NCBI RefSeq assembly: GCF_009725235.1
Contig: NZ_WJFC01000206.1
Coordinates: 1 to 24,003 of the forward strand
Origin: Scytonema sp. UIC 10036
GTDB lineage: Bacteria > Cyanobacteriota > Cyanobacteriia > Cyanobacteriales > Nostocaceae
Reading direction: 5' to 3'
Length of the DNA stretch: 24,003 bases
Shown here: positions 16,195-23,993 of the stretch, one piece after another
Layout: each line of letters begins with the position of its first letter
How positions within the stretch are numbered: position 1 is the stretch's first letter
Notes under the pieces: model-generated
What the model was told of the DNA's origin: nothing
What the model saw: the letters and a program-made list of their open reading frames with translations, nothing else
Database searches by the model: none
Program-made: the position numbers and the translations under genes

Positions 16195-17691
16195 GTGTTT
16201 CAAAGGCAGCCGATCTCAAATCCATACTCTGTAGCAAATAATATTCCACAACCACCACCGCTGTACGCTTGGATAGCGATTGGAGCGCTAATACTCTTTA
16301 CGGTTGCGGGTATTGCAATACGTGCTGCCAGTATTATGCGTCCGGGATACATACTCGTATCTTTTGTTGTTGGGATTCTCCTTTACGCTCGATATCCTGC
16401 CCTTTACGTTGGGTTCACTTTATGGATGTGGTTTATCACGCCGTTCGTTTCTCGCTTAATCGATTATTACAGTGGCAGCTTTGATGAGTCGCGATTGATA
16501 CTAGTATCCCAATATTTGGTGAGCTTCATCACCATATATTCCTTCAAGGACTTACCCAAATATGCCCAACAGGGAGGGCTACCATTTATTCTTGCCGTCC
16601 TGGGAGTGATTTACGGTTATCTTATAGGATTAATAAAAACATCACCAGTCACCGCAACGCGTTCGCTTTTAGACTGGCTAGTTCCTATTTCTTTCTCCTT
16701 CTATTTTATTGTCAACTGGCGAAATTATCCTGAATACCGCAAAAGCATACAAAGTGCGTTCCTGTGGGGCGTGTTAATTACAGGAGTTTATGGAGTTATA
16801 CAATACCTAATTGCACCAGAGTGGGATAGATTTTGGCTAATCGGTACAAAAATTACCAGTTTTGGAGATCCAGAACCATTAAAAATCCGACTCTGGAGTA
16901 CGATGGCATCTCCCGGTCCTTTTGCCGTCATGATGATGGCAGGGTTGTTACTGTTATTTAATTCCTCCGGACCGTTAGTAATTCCGACGGCTGCCTTTGG
17001 CTACCTCTCCTTCCTACTAGCATTAGTACGTACTCTATGGGGATGCTGGTTAGTAGGATTGCTCAGTATGATTACTGCTATCAAGCCAAAACTGCAAATG
17101 CGTCTCATGGTAACGATTTTGGTAATGACACTTTGTGTCGTCCCCTTAACCTTTATGGAACCATTCTCTGACGCAATCAACTCCCGTTTGCAAACATTAA
17201 CAGCACTTGATAAAGACGATAGTGCGAGTGTCCGAAAAAAGATCTATGAAGATGGTCTTAGTAGGGCATTAACAAACTATTTAGGGACTGGGATAGGAAA
17301 TACGTTCATTGTTGACAAAGACGGCAAATTACTACCAATAGTTATTGATAGCGGAATCCTAGAAACGTTTTTTACCATAGGTTGGTTCGGAGCGATCCTT
17401 TACCTAGGAGCAATGATCATGCTGTTGCTAAAAGTATTCCAATATACTGAGTTCCGTTTCGATGCTTTTATGGCAGCATCTCGTGCTGTTGCCCTCGGTT
17501 GTTTTGTAGCGCTACCCGGTGGTAGTGCCATGCTAGCGTTTTCAGGTATGTTGCTTTGGGGCTTTTTAGCCATTGTTATGGCAGGGCATAAGTATTATCA
17601 ACACCAAAAACAGGTTAATAATTTTCAACAAGCATACCTACAGTACTACCAAAATATAAATCCAAATATAAATAATCTTCCACCTCAATAA
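16195..17691 (+). CDS. O-antigen polymerase/ligase-like membrane protein (Wzy_C/WaaL superfamily)
   Basis: A 498-residue protein with about ten to twelve hydrophobic segments (from ~24 to ~465). The last soluble loop (~315-385) contains SASVRKKIYEDGLSRAL and YLGTGIGNTFIVD, typical of the Wzy/WaaL superfamily, followed by IDSGILETFFTIGWFG. RLWSTMASPGPFA (~238-250) and ALVRTLWGCW (~277-286) are further family-like segments with conserved Arg. Proteins of this type join lipid-linked oligosaccharide units in the periplasm or ligate a polymer to an acceptor. Placed last in the forward gene run, it is best read as the polymerase of the envelope polysaccharide. The GTG start at 16195 follows TTGGAG at ~16181. 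The neighbouring genes beyond it are convergent. Confidence 0.85.
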   Translation: MFQRQPISNPYSVANNIPQPPPLYAWIAIGALILFTVAGIAIRAASIMRPGYILVSFVVGILLYARYPALYVGFTLWMWFITPFVSRLIDYYSGSFDESRLILVSQYLVSFITIYSFKDLPKYAQQGGLPFILAVLGVIYGYLIGLIKTSPVTATRSLLDWLVPISFSFYFIVNWRNYPEYRKSIQSAFLWGVLITGVYGVIQYLIAPEWDRFWLIGTKITSFGDPEPLKIRLWSTMASPGPFAVMMMAGLLLLFNSSGPLVIPTAAFGYLSFLLALVRTLWGCWLVGLLSMITAIKPKLQMRLMVTILVMTLCVVPLTFMEPFSDAINSRLQTLTALDKDDSASVRKKIYEDGLSRALTNYLGTGIGNTFIVDKDGKLLPIVIDSGILETFFTIGWFGAILYLGAMIMLLLKVFQYTEFRFDAFMAASRAVALGCFVALPGGSAMLAFSGMLLWGFLAIVMAGHKYYQHQKQVNNFQQAYLQYYQNINPNINNLPPQ

Positions 17692-17751
17692 CACAGGAGC
17701 GCGGGAGCCTCGTAACTTTAGGTCGGAGAGTGTCAAAAGGTTAAAGAGTTC

Positions 17752-17846
17752 GTAGGGGCTGGTAACTGTCACTCAATTCTCGTTCCCAACCAGAGGCTGG
17801 GAACGAGGTGAAATCCTGTACGGGCGCGGCGACCTTGAGCCCCTAC
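17752..17846. terminator. Composite inverted repeat between convergent genes
   Basis: Inner hairpin: CTCGTTCCCA (17779-17788) pairs perfectly with TGGGAACGAG (17798-17807) across nine bases. Outer arms: GTAGGGGCT (17752-17760) and AGCCCCTAC (17838-17846) are exact inverted copies. The hairpin lies 88 bases after the polymerase stop and 53 bases beyond the 3' end of the reverse GT4 gene, so it could end both transcripts. Both arm sequences look like widespread cyanobacterial intergenic repeats. Confidence 0.6.
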
Positions 17847-17859
17847 CAACCACTAACAA

Positions 17860-18948
17860 CTAACTACTAGCAACTGAAAAAATATCACAGTTTGTAGTTA
17901 ATTCTTCATAAACTGCCATAGTCTCTTCATGAACGCGCAACACACTCAATCTTTCCAAGTTTTGTTGTGCTTTGCATTTCCATGTTTGCAGTAAATTAGG
18001 AGAACCGAGCAATTGCTTTAAAGCAGCTGCCAAAGCTTCACTGTCAGTAGGCGGAACTAGTATGCCAGCTTGACCATTATCTAATGCTTCAGGTATTCCG
18101 TCTACATGAGTGGCGACGATCGCACAACCGGCTTCACGGGCTTCTGGAATGACAAGTGGAGAGGGGTCACGGTGGGAAGCCAACACAAAAATATCACAAC
18201 CTAACATATAAGGCTGAGGTTCTGCTTGAAAGCCTTCAAAATGGATTCTGTCTTTAAAAGGGGTGTTATTGGCTTGCTCTTCAAATATGGAACGCTCGGG
18301 ACCGTTCCCCACTAAGTAGAGATGGCTTGAAGGAAAATCACAAGCAATCCGAGCAAAAGCATCTATTAACTCACCAATACCCTTACGCTCATACATTCCT
18401 GCAACAGTTGCAATGGCTGGTTTATGCAGTTGCATTGGTAAGTACTCTTGAAGCCTTCGACTACGGACGCTTCCCAAAGTCCCATTAGACACAACTCTTA
18501 GTTTCTGTCGCGCAATACCGCGCTGTGCCATCGACTCAGCAACAGCATGACTGACTGCAATGACACGATCTGCGAAACCCATGAGTGTCGAGCTTCGCTG
18601 AAATTCGTTGTGTACTGTAGAGACTAAAGCGTAACGAGATGAAGCTTTTAACAATTTTGCCAGTACAACCCCAGTCATCATATGGGTATGGACAATATGT
18701 GGCTCAAACTCTTTAACAATTCCCCGGTAACGCAAAGCCGCATTCAAAAGATTAATGAGGGTTCTTTTTTGATCCAATTTGAAGTGCTTTACACCATAAC
18801 TTGCAAGCAGTGTTTCGTACTCTCCACCTACAGAGGCAACACCTACTTCATGACCATTTTTAGCTTGCAGGCAAGCTAAATCTACTGCCACATTGACAAT
18901 TCCATTACCGATTTCTTGAACGTGGTTTAAAATATGCAGAACACGCAT
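17860..18948 (-). CDS. Glycosyltransferase family 4, paralogue A (altered EX7E motif)
   Basis: A 362-residue GT4 protein on the reverse strand. MRVLHILNHVQEIGNGIVNV starts the acceptor domain, HTHMMTGVVLAKLL (~88-101) and VSTVHNEFQRS (~109-119) follow, and TVAGMYERKGIGELIDAF (~181-198) and LVGNGPER (~212-219) belong to the donor domain. At the EX7E site it has RDPSPLVIPEA, with Asp261 and Glu269, where the paralogue has Glu and Glu. The frame is open to a TTG at 18987, but the paralogue begins with the same MR[VI]LH, so the ATG at 18948 is chosen. The last codons (SVASS) and the stop run into a CTAACAACTAAC-type repeat. The DP-x-PLV-x-PEA form also occurs in other GT4 groups as I recall, so activity is likely. 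Confidence 0.88.
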   Translation of the reverse strand: MRVLHILNHVQEIGNGIVNVAVDLACLQAKNGHEVGVASVGGEYETLLASYGVKHFKLDQKRTLINLLNAALRYRGIVKEFEPHIVHTHMMTGVVLAKLLKASSRYALVSTVHNEFQRSSTLMGFADRVIAVSHAVAESMAQRGIARQKLRVVSNGTLGSVRSRRLQEYLPMQLHKPAIATVAGMYERKGIGELIDAFARIACDFPSSHLYLVGNGPERSIFEEQANNTPFKDRIHFEGFQAEPQPYMLGCDIFVLASHRDPSPLVIPEAREAGCAIVATHVDGIPEALDNGQAGILVPPTDSEALAAALKQLLGSPNLLQTWKCKAQQNLERLSVLRVHEETMAVYEELTTNCDIFSVASS

Positions 18949-19140
18949 TGAATTCGGCTCATCTTCAGGACATATAACATAAATCAAAAAAAGATTTAGT
19001 TTCTCCGGATAGAATTACCAAATTCTATATGCAGTAGAAAAAATTCCTGGATTTTTTAAGAATCCTAATATTTTTTAACAAGAAGGAAGGCTGGGGGCAG
19101 AGGGCAAACGGTAGGACTCTTGTGCGGTTGGGCTATTATA

Positions 19141-19239
19141 ATCATGTCCGCTTATAGACCCTGAATAAAACTCACGCAAAGTCGCAAAGGCGCTAAGAAA
19201 TGAAGAAATTTTTGTTATGGTGATGCTAACGGACATGAT
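19141..19239. repeat. Short element with 10-base inverted ends (possible MITE)
   Basis: ATCATGTCCG (19141-19150) and CGGACATGAT (19230-19239) are exact inverted copies 99 bases apart end to end. The interior has the CGCAAAGTCGCAAAGGCGC type of repeat common in cyanobacterial gaps and no open frame. It occupies most of the gap between the two reverse GT4 genes, ending nine bases before the stop side of the upstream one. Confidence 0.5.
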
Positions 19240-19247
19240 ACTACTCT

Positions 19248-20330
19248 CTACAAAACTAGTGAAGTTTTACAACGCTCTTTTAATAATTCTCGGTAAACAG
19301 CTAAAGTTTCTTCGTTAACCCTTGCAGTACTGAATCGTTCTAAATTTTGTCGAGCGACAAATTTCCACTGACGTAGTTCAACAGGATCGCTGAGTAGTTT
19401 TGTTATGGCTTCTGCTAAAGCATGGCTATCTTTAGGTGGTACTAAAATACCTGCTTGTCGATTGTCTAATGTCTCAGGAATACCATCTACATCACTAGCC
19501 ACGATCGCACATCCTGCTTCCCGTGCTTCTGTCAAAACTAAGCCAAAGGATTCATAGTATGAAGCTAGGACAAAGATGTCAGTTGCTAGCATATACTTTT
19601 GAGGCTCTGTCTGAAACCCTTCAAAGTGAATGCGATGGCTCAATTCTGTCTTTTTCACCTTTTCCTCAAACATCTTGCGCTCAGGACCATCTCCTACCAA
19701 ATAAAGATGGGCATTGGGAAATTTATCGGCAATTTCTATAAAAGCATCAATCAACTCACCAATCCCCTTGCGTTGATACATCCCTGCGACAGTCGTAATT
19801 GCAGGACGGTGTAGGGGTAAGGGTTGGTATTCTTGGATGTTACGATGGCGGGGACTGCCTAAAGTTCCATTGGAAACAACGCGCAATTTTCTCTGTGGTA
19901 CACCCCGTCTTTCCATTGATTTGGCAACTGCATGACTGACAGCAATGACGCGATCTGCCAATCCCATAAATATTGCACTGCGCTGAAACTCATTGTGTAC
20001 CGTAGAAACCAAGCGATATGAAGAGTTTCTTAAAACAGATGCCAGTACAACCCCCGTCATCATGTGGGCGTGGATAATCTCCGGTTGAAACTTTTGCACA
20101 ATATCTAAGTAACGCCATACTGCTTTTAAAAGCTTAATCGGCGTTCTCGATTGATCTAGGTGAAAGTGGGTGATGCCATAACTTTGTAGGAGCGTTTCAA
20201 ATTCTCCTCCTGCAGACGCGACCGCTACATCATGGCCTAACCGTGCTTGCTGACACGCAAGATCTATCGCCACATTAACGATGCCGTTACCAATTTTTTC
20301 TACGTGATTTGTAAGATGTAGTATACGCAT
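19248..20330 (-). CDS. Glycosyltransferase family 4, paralogue B
   Basis: A 360-residue GT4 enzyme, a close paralogue of the gene at 17860-18948: the N-terminal MRILHLTNHVEKIGNGIVNV, the HAHMMTGVVLA segment, STVHNEFQRS and the GMYQRKGIGELIDAF donor-domain motif match almost residue for residue. It has the standard EX7E motif, YESFGLVLTEA with Glu260 and Glu268. The ATG at 20330 follows a GGAGA about nine bases upstream on the reverse strand. The deacetylase gene lies 108 bases upstream, so deacetylase, this gene and perhaps its paralogue may form one reverse transcript. The glycan it builds is unknown. Confidence 0.9.
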   Translation of the reverse strand: MRILHLTNHVEKIGNGIVNVAIDLACQQARLGHDVAVASAGGEFETLLQSYGITHFHLDQSRTPIKLLKAVWRYLDIVQKFQPEIIHAHMMTGVVLASVLRNSSYRLVSTVHNEFQRSAIFMGLADRVIAVSHAVAKSMERRGVPQRKLRVVSNGTLGSPRHRNIQEYQPLPLHRPAITTVAGMYQRKGIGELIDAFIEIADKFPNAHLYLVGDGPERKMFEEKVKKTELSHRIHFEGFQTEPQKYMLATDIFVLASYYESFGLVLTEAREAGCAIVASDVDGIPETLDNRQAGILVPPKDSHALAEAITKLLSDPVELRQWKFVARQNLERFSTARVNEETLAVYRELLKERCKTSLVL

Positions 20331-20438
20331 TTATATTGTCTCCACAGCGATCGCTTACTCTTTGATTTGCTTGCGTGTGTGTACTTATTAGATACCAAAG
20401 TAACTCCAGGTAAAAGTTAATCCTCATCAAATATTTAC

Positions 20439-21224
20439 CTACTGAGTTGCTTTAAAAAAGATTTCGTAAGGGCTTGAGAAACGCTTTACAAATCCACTCG
20501 GTAAACCTCCTATTTGGGAACGGTAAGAGGCTATTGCTTGGCTTTTTTTATTTTGAACAGACGTAATTGAAAGGCAGTGTGCAGCTGCCATATCCTGCAA
20601 TTTCAGCATAATAAAAATAGGGGCTCGCCAAAACATCCAAATAGGATATTGCAGTAGCTCTACTTTGATACCTGCTTTTGCTATGGCTTCTTTTACTAAT
20701 TCATAAGTCGCTTCGTGATCTTTATGACAGTCTTTTCGATGAGGAACGTATACTTCTTCTGGATTGTAAAGCTTTATCAGTTGAACTATCTGCTCTAATG
20801 TCTCGGTTCGAGAATCGGGCTGTAAGTCTGGTAAAGTTCCATCAGGCTTATCTAAAAAGTGAATCCTTGATGCTTCTACTCCTAAAATGTCTAAAGCTTT
20901 TAAGGCTTCCTGCTTGCGAATTTGAACAATTTCGTGTTTGATGGGTGAATCCGGACTCAAACCACCCTGTCCATCTGTTAAAAACACCACTGCAACAGGT
21001 ATTCCACGTTCCCTTTTCAAAGCGATCGTACCACCGCAGCCAAAGGTTTCATCATCTTGGTGCGGAGAAAATACTAAAGCAGATTTTTCGCTAAATACGG
21101 CAGGTTCACTGCCACGATATAAAAGCCACCAAAAAATTAAGTTAGAGTGAATATTTTGTAACGGGTAAAGCCAACTGCTTGGCACTTGTTTTTGTATTCT
21201 TTTTAGAATTTCTTTTGTACTCAT
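20439..21224 (-). CDS. PIG-L / LmbE family N-acetylglucosaminyl-type deacetylase
   Basis: A 261-residue zinc-dependent deacetylase. VFSPHQDDETFGCGG (51-65) gives His55 and Asp58 as zinc ligands with Asp57 as the usual general base; VPHRKDCHKDHEAT (161-174) holds the third ligand, His170. All metal and catalytic residues expected for the family are present. Such enzymes remove the acetyl group from N-acetylglucosamine-type groups in lipid-linked or small-molecule glycosides (MshB, BshB, PIG-L). The N-terminal 25-40 residues are fairly hydrophobic (NLIFWWLLY) and might touch the membrane. With two GT4 genes directly downstream, it probably deacetylates an amino sugar of a polysaccharide or glycolipid. 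No clear ribosome binding site precedes the ATG. Confidence 0.9.
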   Translation of the reverse strand: MSTKEILKRIQKQVPSSWLYPLQNIHSNLIFWWLLYRGSEPAVFSEKSALVFSPHQDDETFGCGGTIALKRERGIPVAVVFLTDGQGGLSPDSPIKHEIVQIRKQEALKALDILGVEASRIHFLDKPDGTLPDLQPDSRTETLEQIVQLIKLYNPEEVYVPHRKDCHKDHEATYELVKEAIAKAGIKVELLQYPIWMFWRAPIFIMLKLQDMAAAHCLSITSVQNKKSQAIASYRSQIGGLPSGFVKRFSSPYEIFFKATQ

Positions 21225-21419
21225 GTATTTTGCAAATTTACAAAGATTAAAAAAAACTACACTTTCAGTATTATCCCTTAGTTTTTGCTTTTTCGTATTT
21301 AAAATCTACATAACAAATATAAATTTATTGTAATAATTGTTATTTATGCAACAATTTGTACTCCAATTGAGGGATTGGGTACTGAAGCATCGGTCAAGTA
21401 GAAGTAGTTGACATAAAAT

Positions 21420-21452
21420 GGAGGATATGCGTTCGCATCGCGAAGCATCTCC
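21420..21452. repeat. Imperfect palindromic repeat with GCGTTCGC/GCGAAGC core
   Basis: GGAGGATATGC at the left pairs imperfectly with GCATCTCC at the right around a GTTCGCATCGCGAA core. Repeats built from GCGTTCGC- and GCGAAGC-type words are common in Nostocales gaps. No coding potential. Confidence 0.55.
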
Positions 21453-21495
21453 GTTTTGTTGAGATTTAACTAGATTTACCAACAACTGTAAACAA

Positions 21496-21535
21496 CGCTA
21501 TTGGATTACCTACAGGCGTAGATAATCCAATAGCG
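21496..21535 (-). terminator. Terminator-like hairpin downstream of the beta-propeller gene
   Basis: CGCTATTGGATTA (21496-21508) and TAATCCAATAGCG (21523-21535) form a perfect 13-base stem with a 14-base loop. It lies 25 bases past the stop of the reverse-strand gene at 21561. On that strand the stem is followed by TTGTTTACAGTTGTT, a moderate T-rich run. Confidence 0.7.
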
Positions 21536-21560
21536 CTTTGCGAGTCATGTATTTACGGAT

Positions 21561-23756
21561 TCACCCGCGCATTCTATACACAATGACTTTTCCTTTGTGA
21601 TCTTCCTCCACAAACACTAAGTATTCTCCATTAGAACGACGGAAAGCCCGAACGCCGTATGGGATATCAACCCACCCACTCTCGCTTGCAACCTCAGAAC
21701 CAGGTTTTAATGTTTTGACAAGCGCCCCCGTCTTCGCGTTGTAAACGTAGACCTCCGCTTTTTTTACGGTGACGGCAAATACATAATCTCTTGCTACATC
21801 AATTGCTGCAGGAGTCAAGACTTCAGGAGGCGCACTTTTATCTATTGGAAAAACAATCCGCCAACGAGGTTTGGTGTTTCCCTTACTCCAATTATCAAAA
21901 CGGAACATTTCCGAACCCACCAATTTTGCGTAATCACCATTAATGGCAGGGTGTTCTTTGGTAAAACCCGTTAAATACATAGTGTCCGTTTCGGGAAAAT
22001 ACTCAATTCTCCGTATATCAGTAAGGACGCTGGGAGTCTTTTGCTTTTCCATGGACTTATAAGTATAGACAGGGTTGCCCTTGTTATCTATTCCCTGTAA
22101 AGGATAATGCCGAATGCCAACACCATCCTGCGTTCGCAGAGTTTTCCACACATCACCTTTGCTATCTACCCACCATCCCCCCATATATGGATAATCTTCG
22201 CTGTTATCGTATTCACTAGCATCAAAAGCACCATTGCCATTTTTATCCCGCCAGATCCATTCGCCTGATTTTGGTTGATTGGGGGGCCACTTTCCTGGAA
22301 TTGCCTGTTGACCTACGTTAGTGCCAATAAACATTCCTGATGGAACGGCAATTTCCCCATCTGAGTCTTTTTGAAAACGATAGATTTGTAGAAAGACACC
22401 GTACATATCTGTAAGAAACAAATACGGCTTGCCTTGAATGCGGCGGAAGAAGGGGGCGTCTGGTGAGGTATTCAAACGCGGATCTTGAGGATACTTAAAG
22501 GAGTTGATCGTAAAACCTTTATAAGTCCATTGCTTACCGGGAGGTTTGCTGTAATCCATGACGAAGTGTTCGTCTTTTGTGTAAACATCCACAGCATCTG
22601 TCGCGGGATCTCCATCAGCGTTATCTACAAATGACAAACCCATTAACTGCCACTGTAGTTTTCCTGATGGAGAAAATTGTTTTATTTGTACCCCCGAACG
22701 GTTGAATCCATCAGTAGCAACGTAAATATGACCTTTGGCATCTGCACCCACTCCAGTAATACCGCCAAACTTTAAATCCCCTACAGCACCGGGAACACCC
22801 GCATAAATCCCACCTTTTGTACCAAATGTTCCTACTTGTACTGGCTTGGTTCCCGTTATGCTATAAATCAACACTTGTTGGCGAGGTCCATTGTCTGCAA
22901 TCAAGAGCCTACCTTGATTATCAACTGCGATCGCACTAGGCTTGGCAACATCGGTGATGGTATCTGGCAATTGCTTTCCTTGTTTTGAATAATGGAAAAT
23001 CTTACCAGAGGCAGCGTTTTCTGCCTTTGGAAGAACCCAGAGACTACCTTTGCCATCGACAGCTAAAGGTCCTGGGTTGGGAACAGAAAAACTCCGGATT
23101 TCCTTCATCGTCTTGGTATCGTAGACGCGAATTTTGTTCCCTCCCGAATCGCTCACATACAACTCCGAACCCGCGTTTGCCAATCCCGCGATCGGACTTT
23201 TGGTGCTCACAATCACCATACTTTTATCCCAGCCACGACCACCCGGAAATGGAGCCGTTTTTCCGGTTGTTCTATTGTAGCGTCTGACACAATGCCAAGT
23301 TGTTCCCTTTGGTGGGTAATCTTCTCCGGGACTCCCGCTTTGACCTTGGGACATAGCCACGTAAATGTAATTTGTATCAGCAGTGACAGCCAATCCACCG
23401 AGTCTTTCCCATCCGTGTAAATCGTCAGCTAAACCGATGACATCACCATTCTTATAAATACCAACTTCCCGACCTGCTTCATCCCACAGACTGTTTGTGT
23501 AAACTGTACCATCAGGAGCAACGTACATCCCACTGATTTGAATTTGTACCCACTTTTTTCCTCCACCAAATGAATTTGCTATCCAAGATGTTGTGTAAGC
23601 ATTGGCGGCAGGCGTAATTTTGGGCACAAAGTATGTTGTTATGAAAATTGCTGCGATCGCACCAACAATCAGAGTGAGTACAAACTTATGGTACTTCTTC
23701 TGTAGAAAGTACTTGATTTGAGATAAATTCTTTATGTACCGATCGAACATATACAT
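21561..23756 (-). CDS. Membrane-anchored beta-propeller (NHL/SMP-30-like) protein with EF-hand-like loop
   Basis: A 731-residue protein. Residues ~26-44 (VLTLIVGAIAAIFITTYFV) are a single N-terminal membrane segment after a basic start (KKYHK), so the rest should face the periplasm or outside. The body has repeated units of the NHL/SMP-30 kind with GLAVTADTNYIYVA, IAGLANAGSELYVSDSGGN, PLAVDGKGSLWVL, AIAVDNQGRLLIADNG and GVGADAKGHIYVATDG; the C-terminal third has weaker repeats. Residues 504-515 (DKNGNGAFDASE) match the 12-residue EF-hand/dockerin calcium loop at all key positions; DNADGDPATDAVD (~378-390) is a second acidic, calcium-like stretch. I do not recognise a named family. A role as sugar-binding, lactonase-like or scaffold protein at the cell envelope is possible. 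An alternative start is the ATG at 23750. Confidence 0.8.
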   Translation of the reverse strand: MYMFDRYIKNLSQIKYFLQKKYHKFVLTLIVGAIAAIFITTYFVPKITPAANAYTTSWIANSFGGGKKWVQIQISGMYVAPDGTVYTNSLWDEAGREVGIYKNGDVIGLADDLHGWERLGGLAVTADTNYIYVAMSQGQSGSPGEDYPPKGTTWHCVRRYNRTTGKTAPFPGGRGWDKSMVIVSTKSPIAGLANAGSELYVSDSGGNKIRVYDTKTMKEIRSFSVPNPGPLAVDGKGSLWVLPKAENAASGKIFHYSKQGKQLPDTITDVAKPSAIAVDNQGRLLIADNGPRQQVLIYSITGTKPVQVGTFGTKGGIYAGVPGAVGDLKFGGITGVGADAKGHIYVATDGFNRSGVQIKQFSPSGKLQWQLMGLSFVDNADGDPATDAVDVYTKDEHFVMDYSKPPGKQWTYKGFTINSFKYPQDPRLNTSPDAPFFRRIQGKPYLFLTDMYGVFLQIYRFQKDSDGEIAVPSGMFIGTNVGQQAIPGKWPPNQPKSGEWIWRDKNGNGAFDASEYDNSEDYPYMGGWWVDSKGDVWKTLRTQDGVGIRHYPLQGIDNKGNPVYTYKSMEKQKTPSVLTDIRRIEYFPETDTMYLTGFTKEHPAINGDYAKLVGSEMFRFDNWSKGNTKPRWRIVFPIDKSAPPEVLTPAAIDVARDYVFAVTVKKAEVYVYNAKTGALVKTLKPGSEVASESGWVDIPYGVRAFRRSNGEYLVFVEEDHKGKVIVYRMRG

Positions 23757-23968
23757 TCTGGTTCCATAGCGTTAGTCAATATTGCTACACAATTACAGGC
23801 TTCTAGTTTTTCTACAGCTAGATCAACTGCCTGTTTTTCATCTCTTGTCTACTGAGAATTAATTTTTTTATACATAATTTAAATTTTCACCCTGACTATT
23901 TCGCGTTATTTTTATACAATAAACACTCCCATTGTTGAATCTATCAATCTAACAAATGTATTGTGTAG

Positions 23969-23993
23969 GTTGGGTTGAGGAACGAAACCCAAC
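23969..23993. repeat. Short palindromic repeat (TTGGGTT ... AACCCAA)
   Basis: TTGGGTT (23970-23976) pairs with AACCCAA (23986-23992) with a nine-base loop. The full unit, GTAGGTTGGGTTGAGGAACG and onward, is of a type repeated widely in cyanobacterial intergenic DNA. The rest of the gap 23757-24003 is AT-rich and shows no gene. Confidence 0.6.

Larger units (their letters stand above)
21225..21560. other. Intergenic region of 336 bases with two hairpins
   Basis: Apart from the hairpin at 21420-21452 and the terminator at 21496-21535 it is AT-rich unique sequence (~21225-21360), which should carry the promoter of the deacetylase gene on the reverse strand. No gene is visible. Confidence 0.6.

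Noticed and set aside
18949..18987. TTG-initiated extension of the reverse GT4 paralogue A
   Set aside because: The paralogue starts at the matching MR[VI]LH, and no ribosome binding site is present before the TTG.
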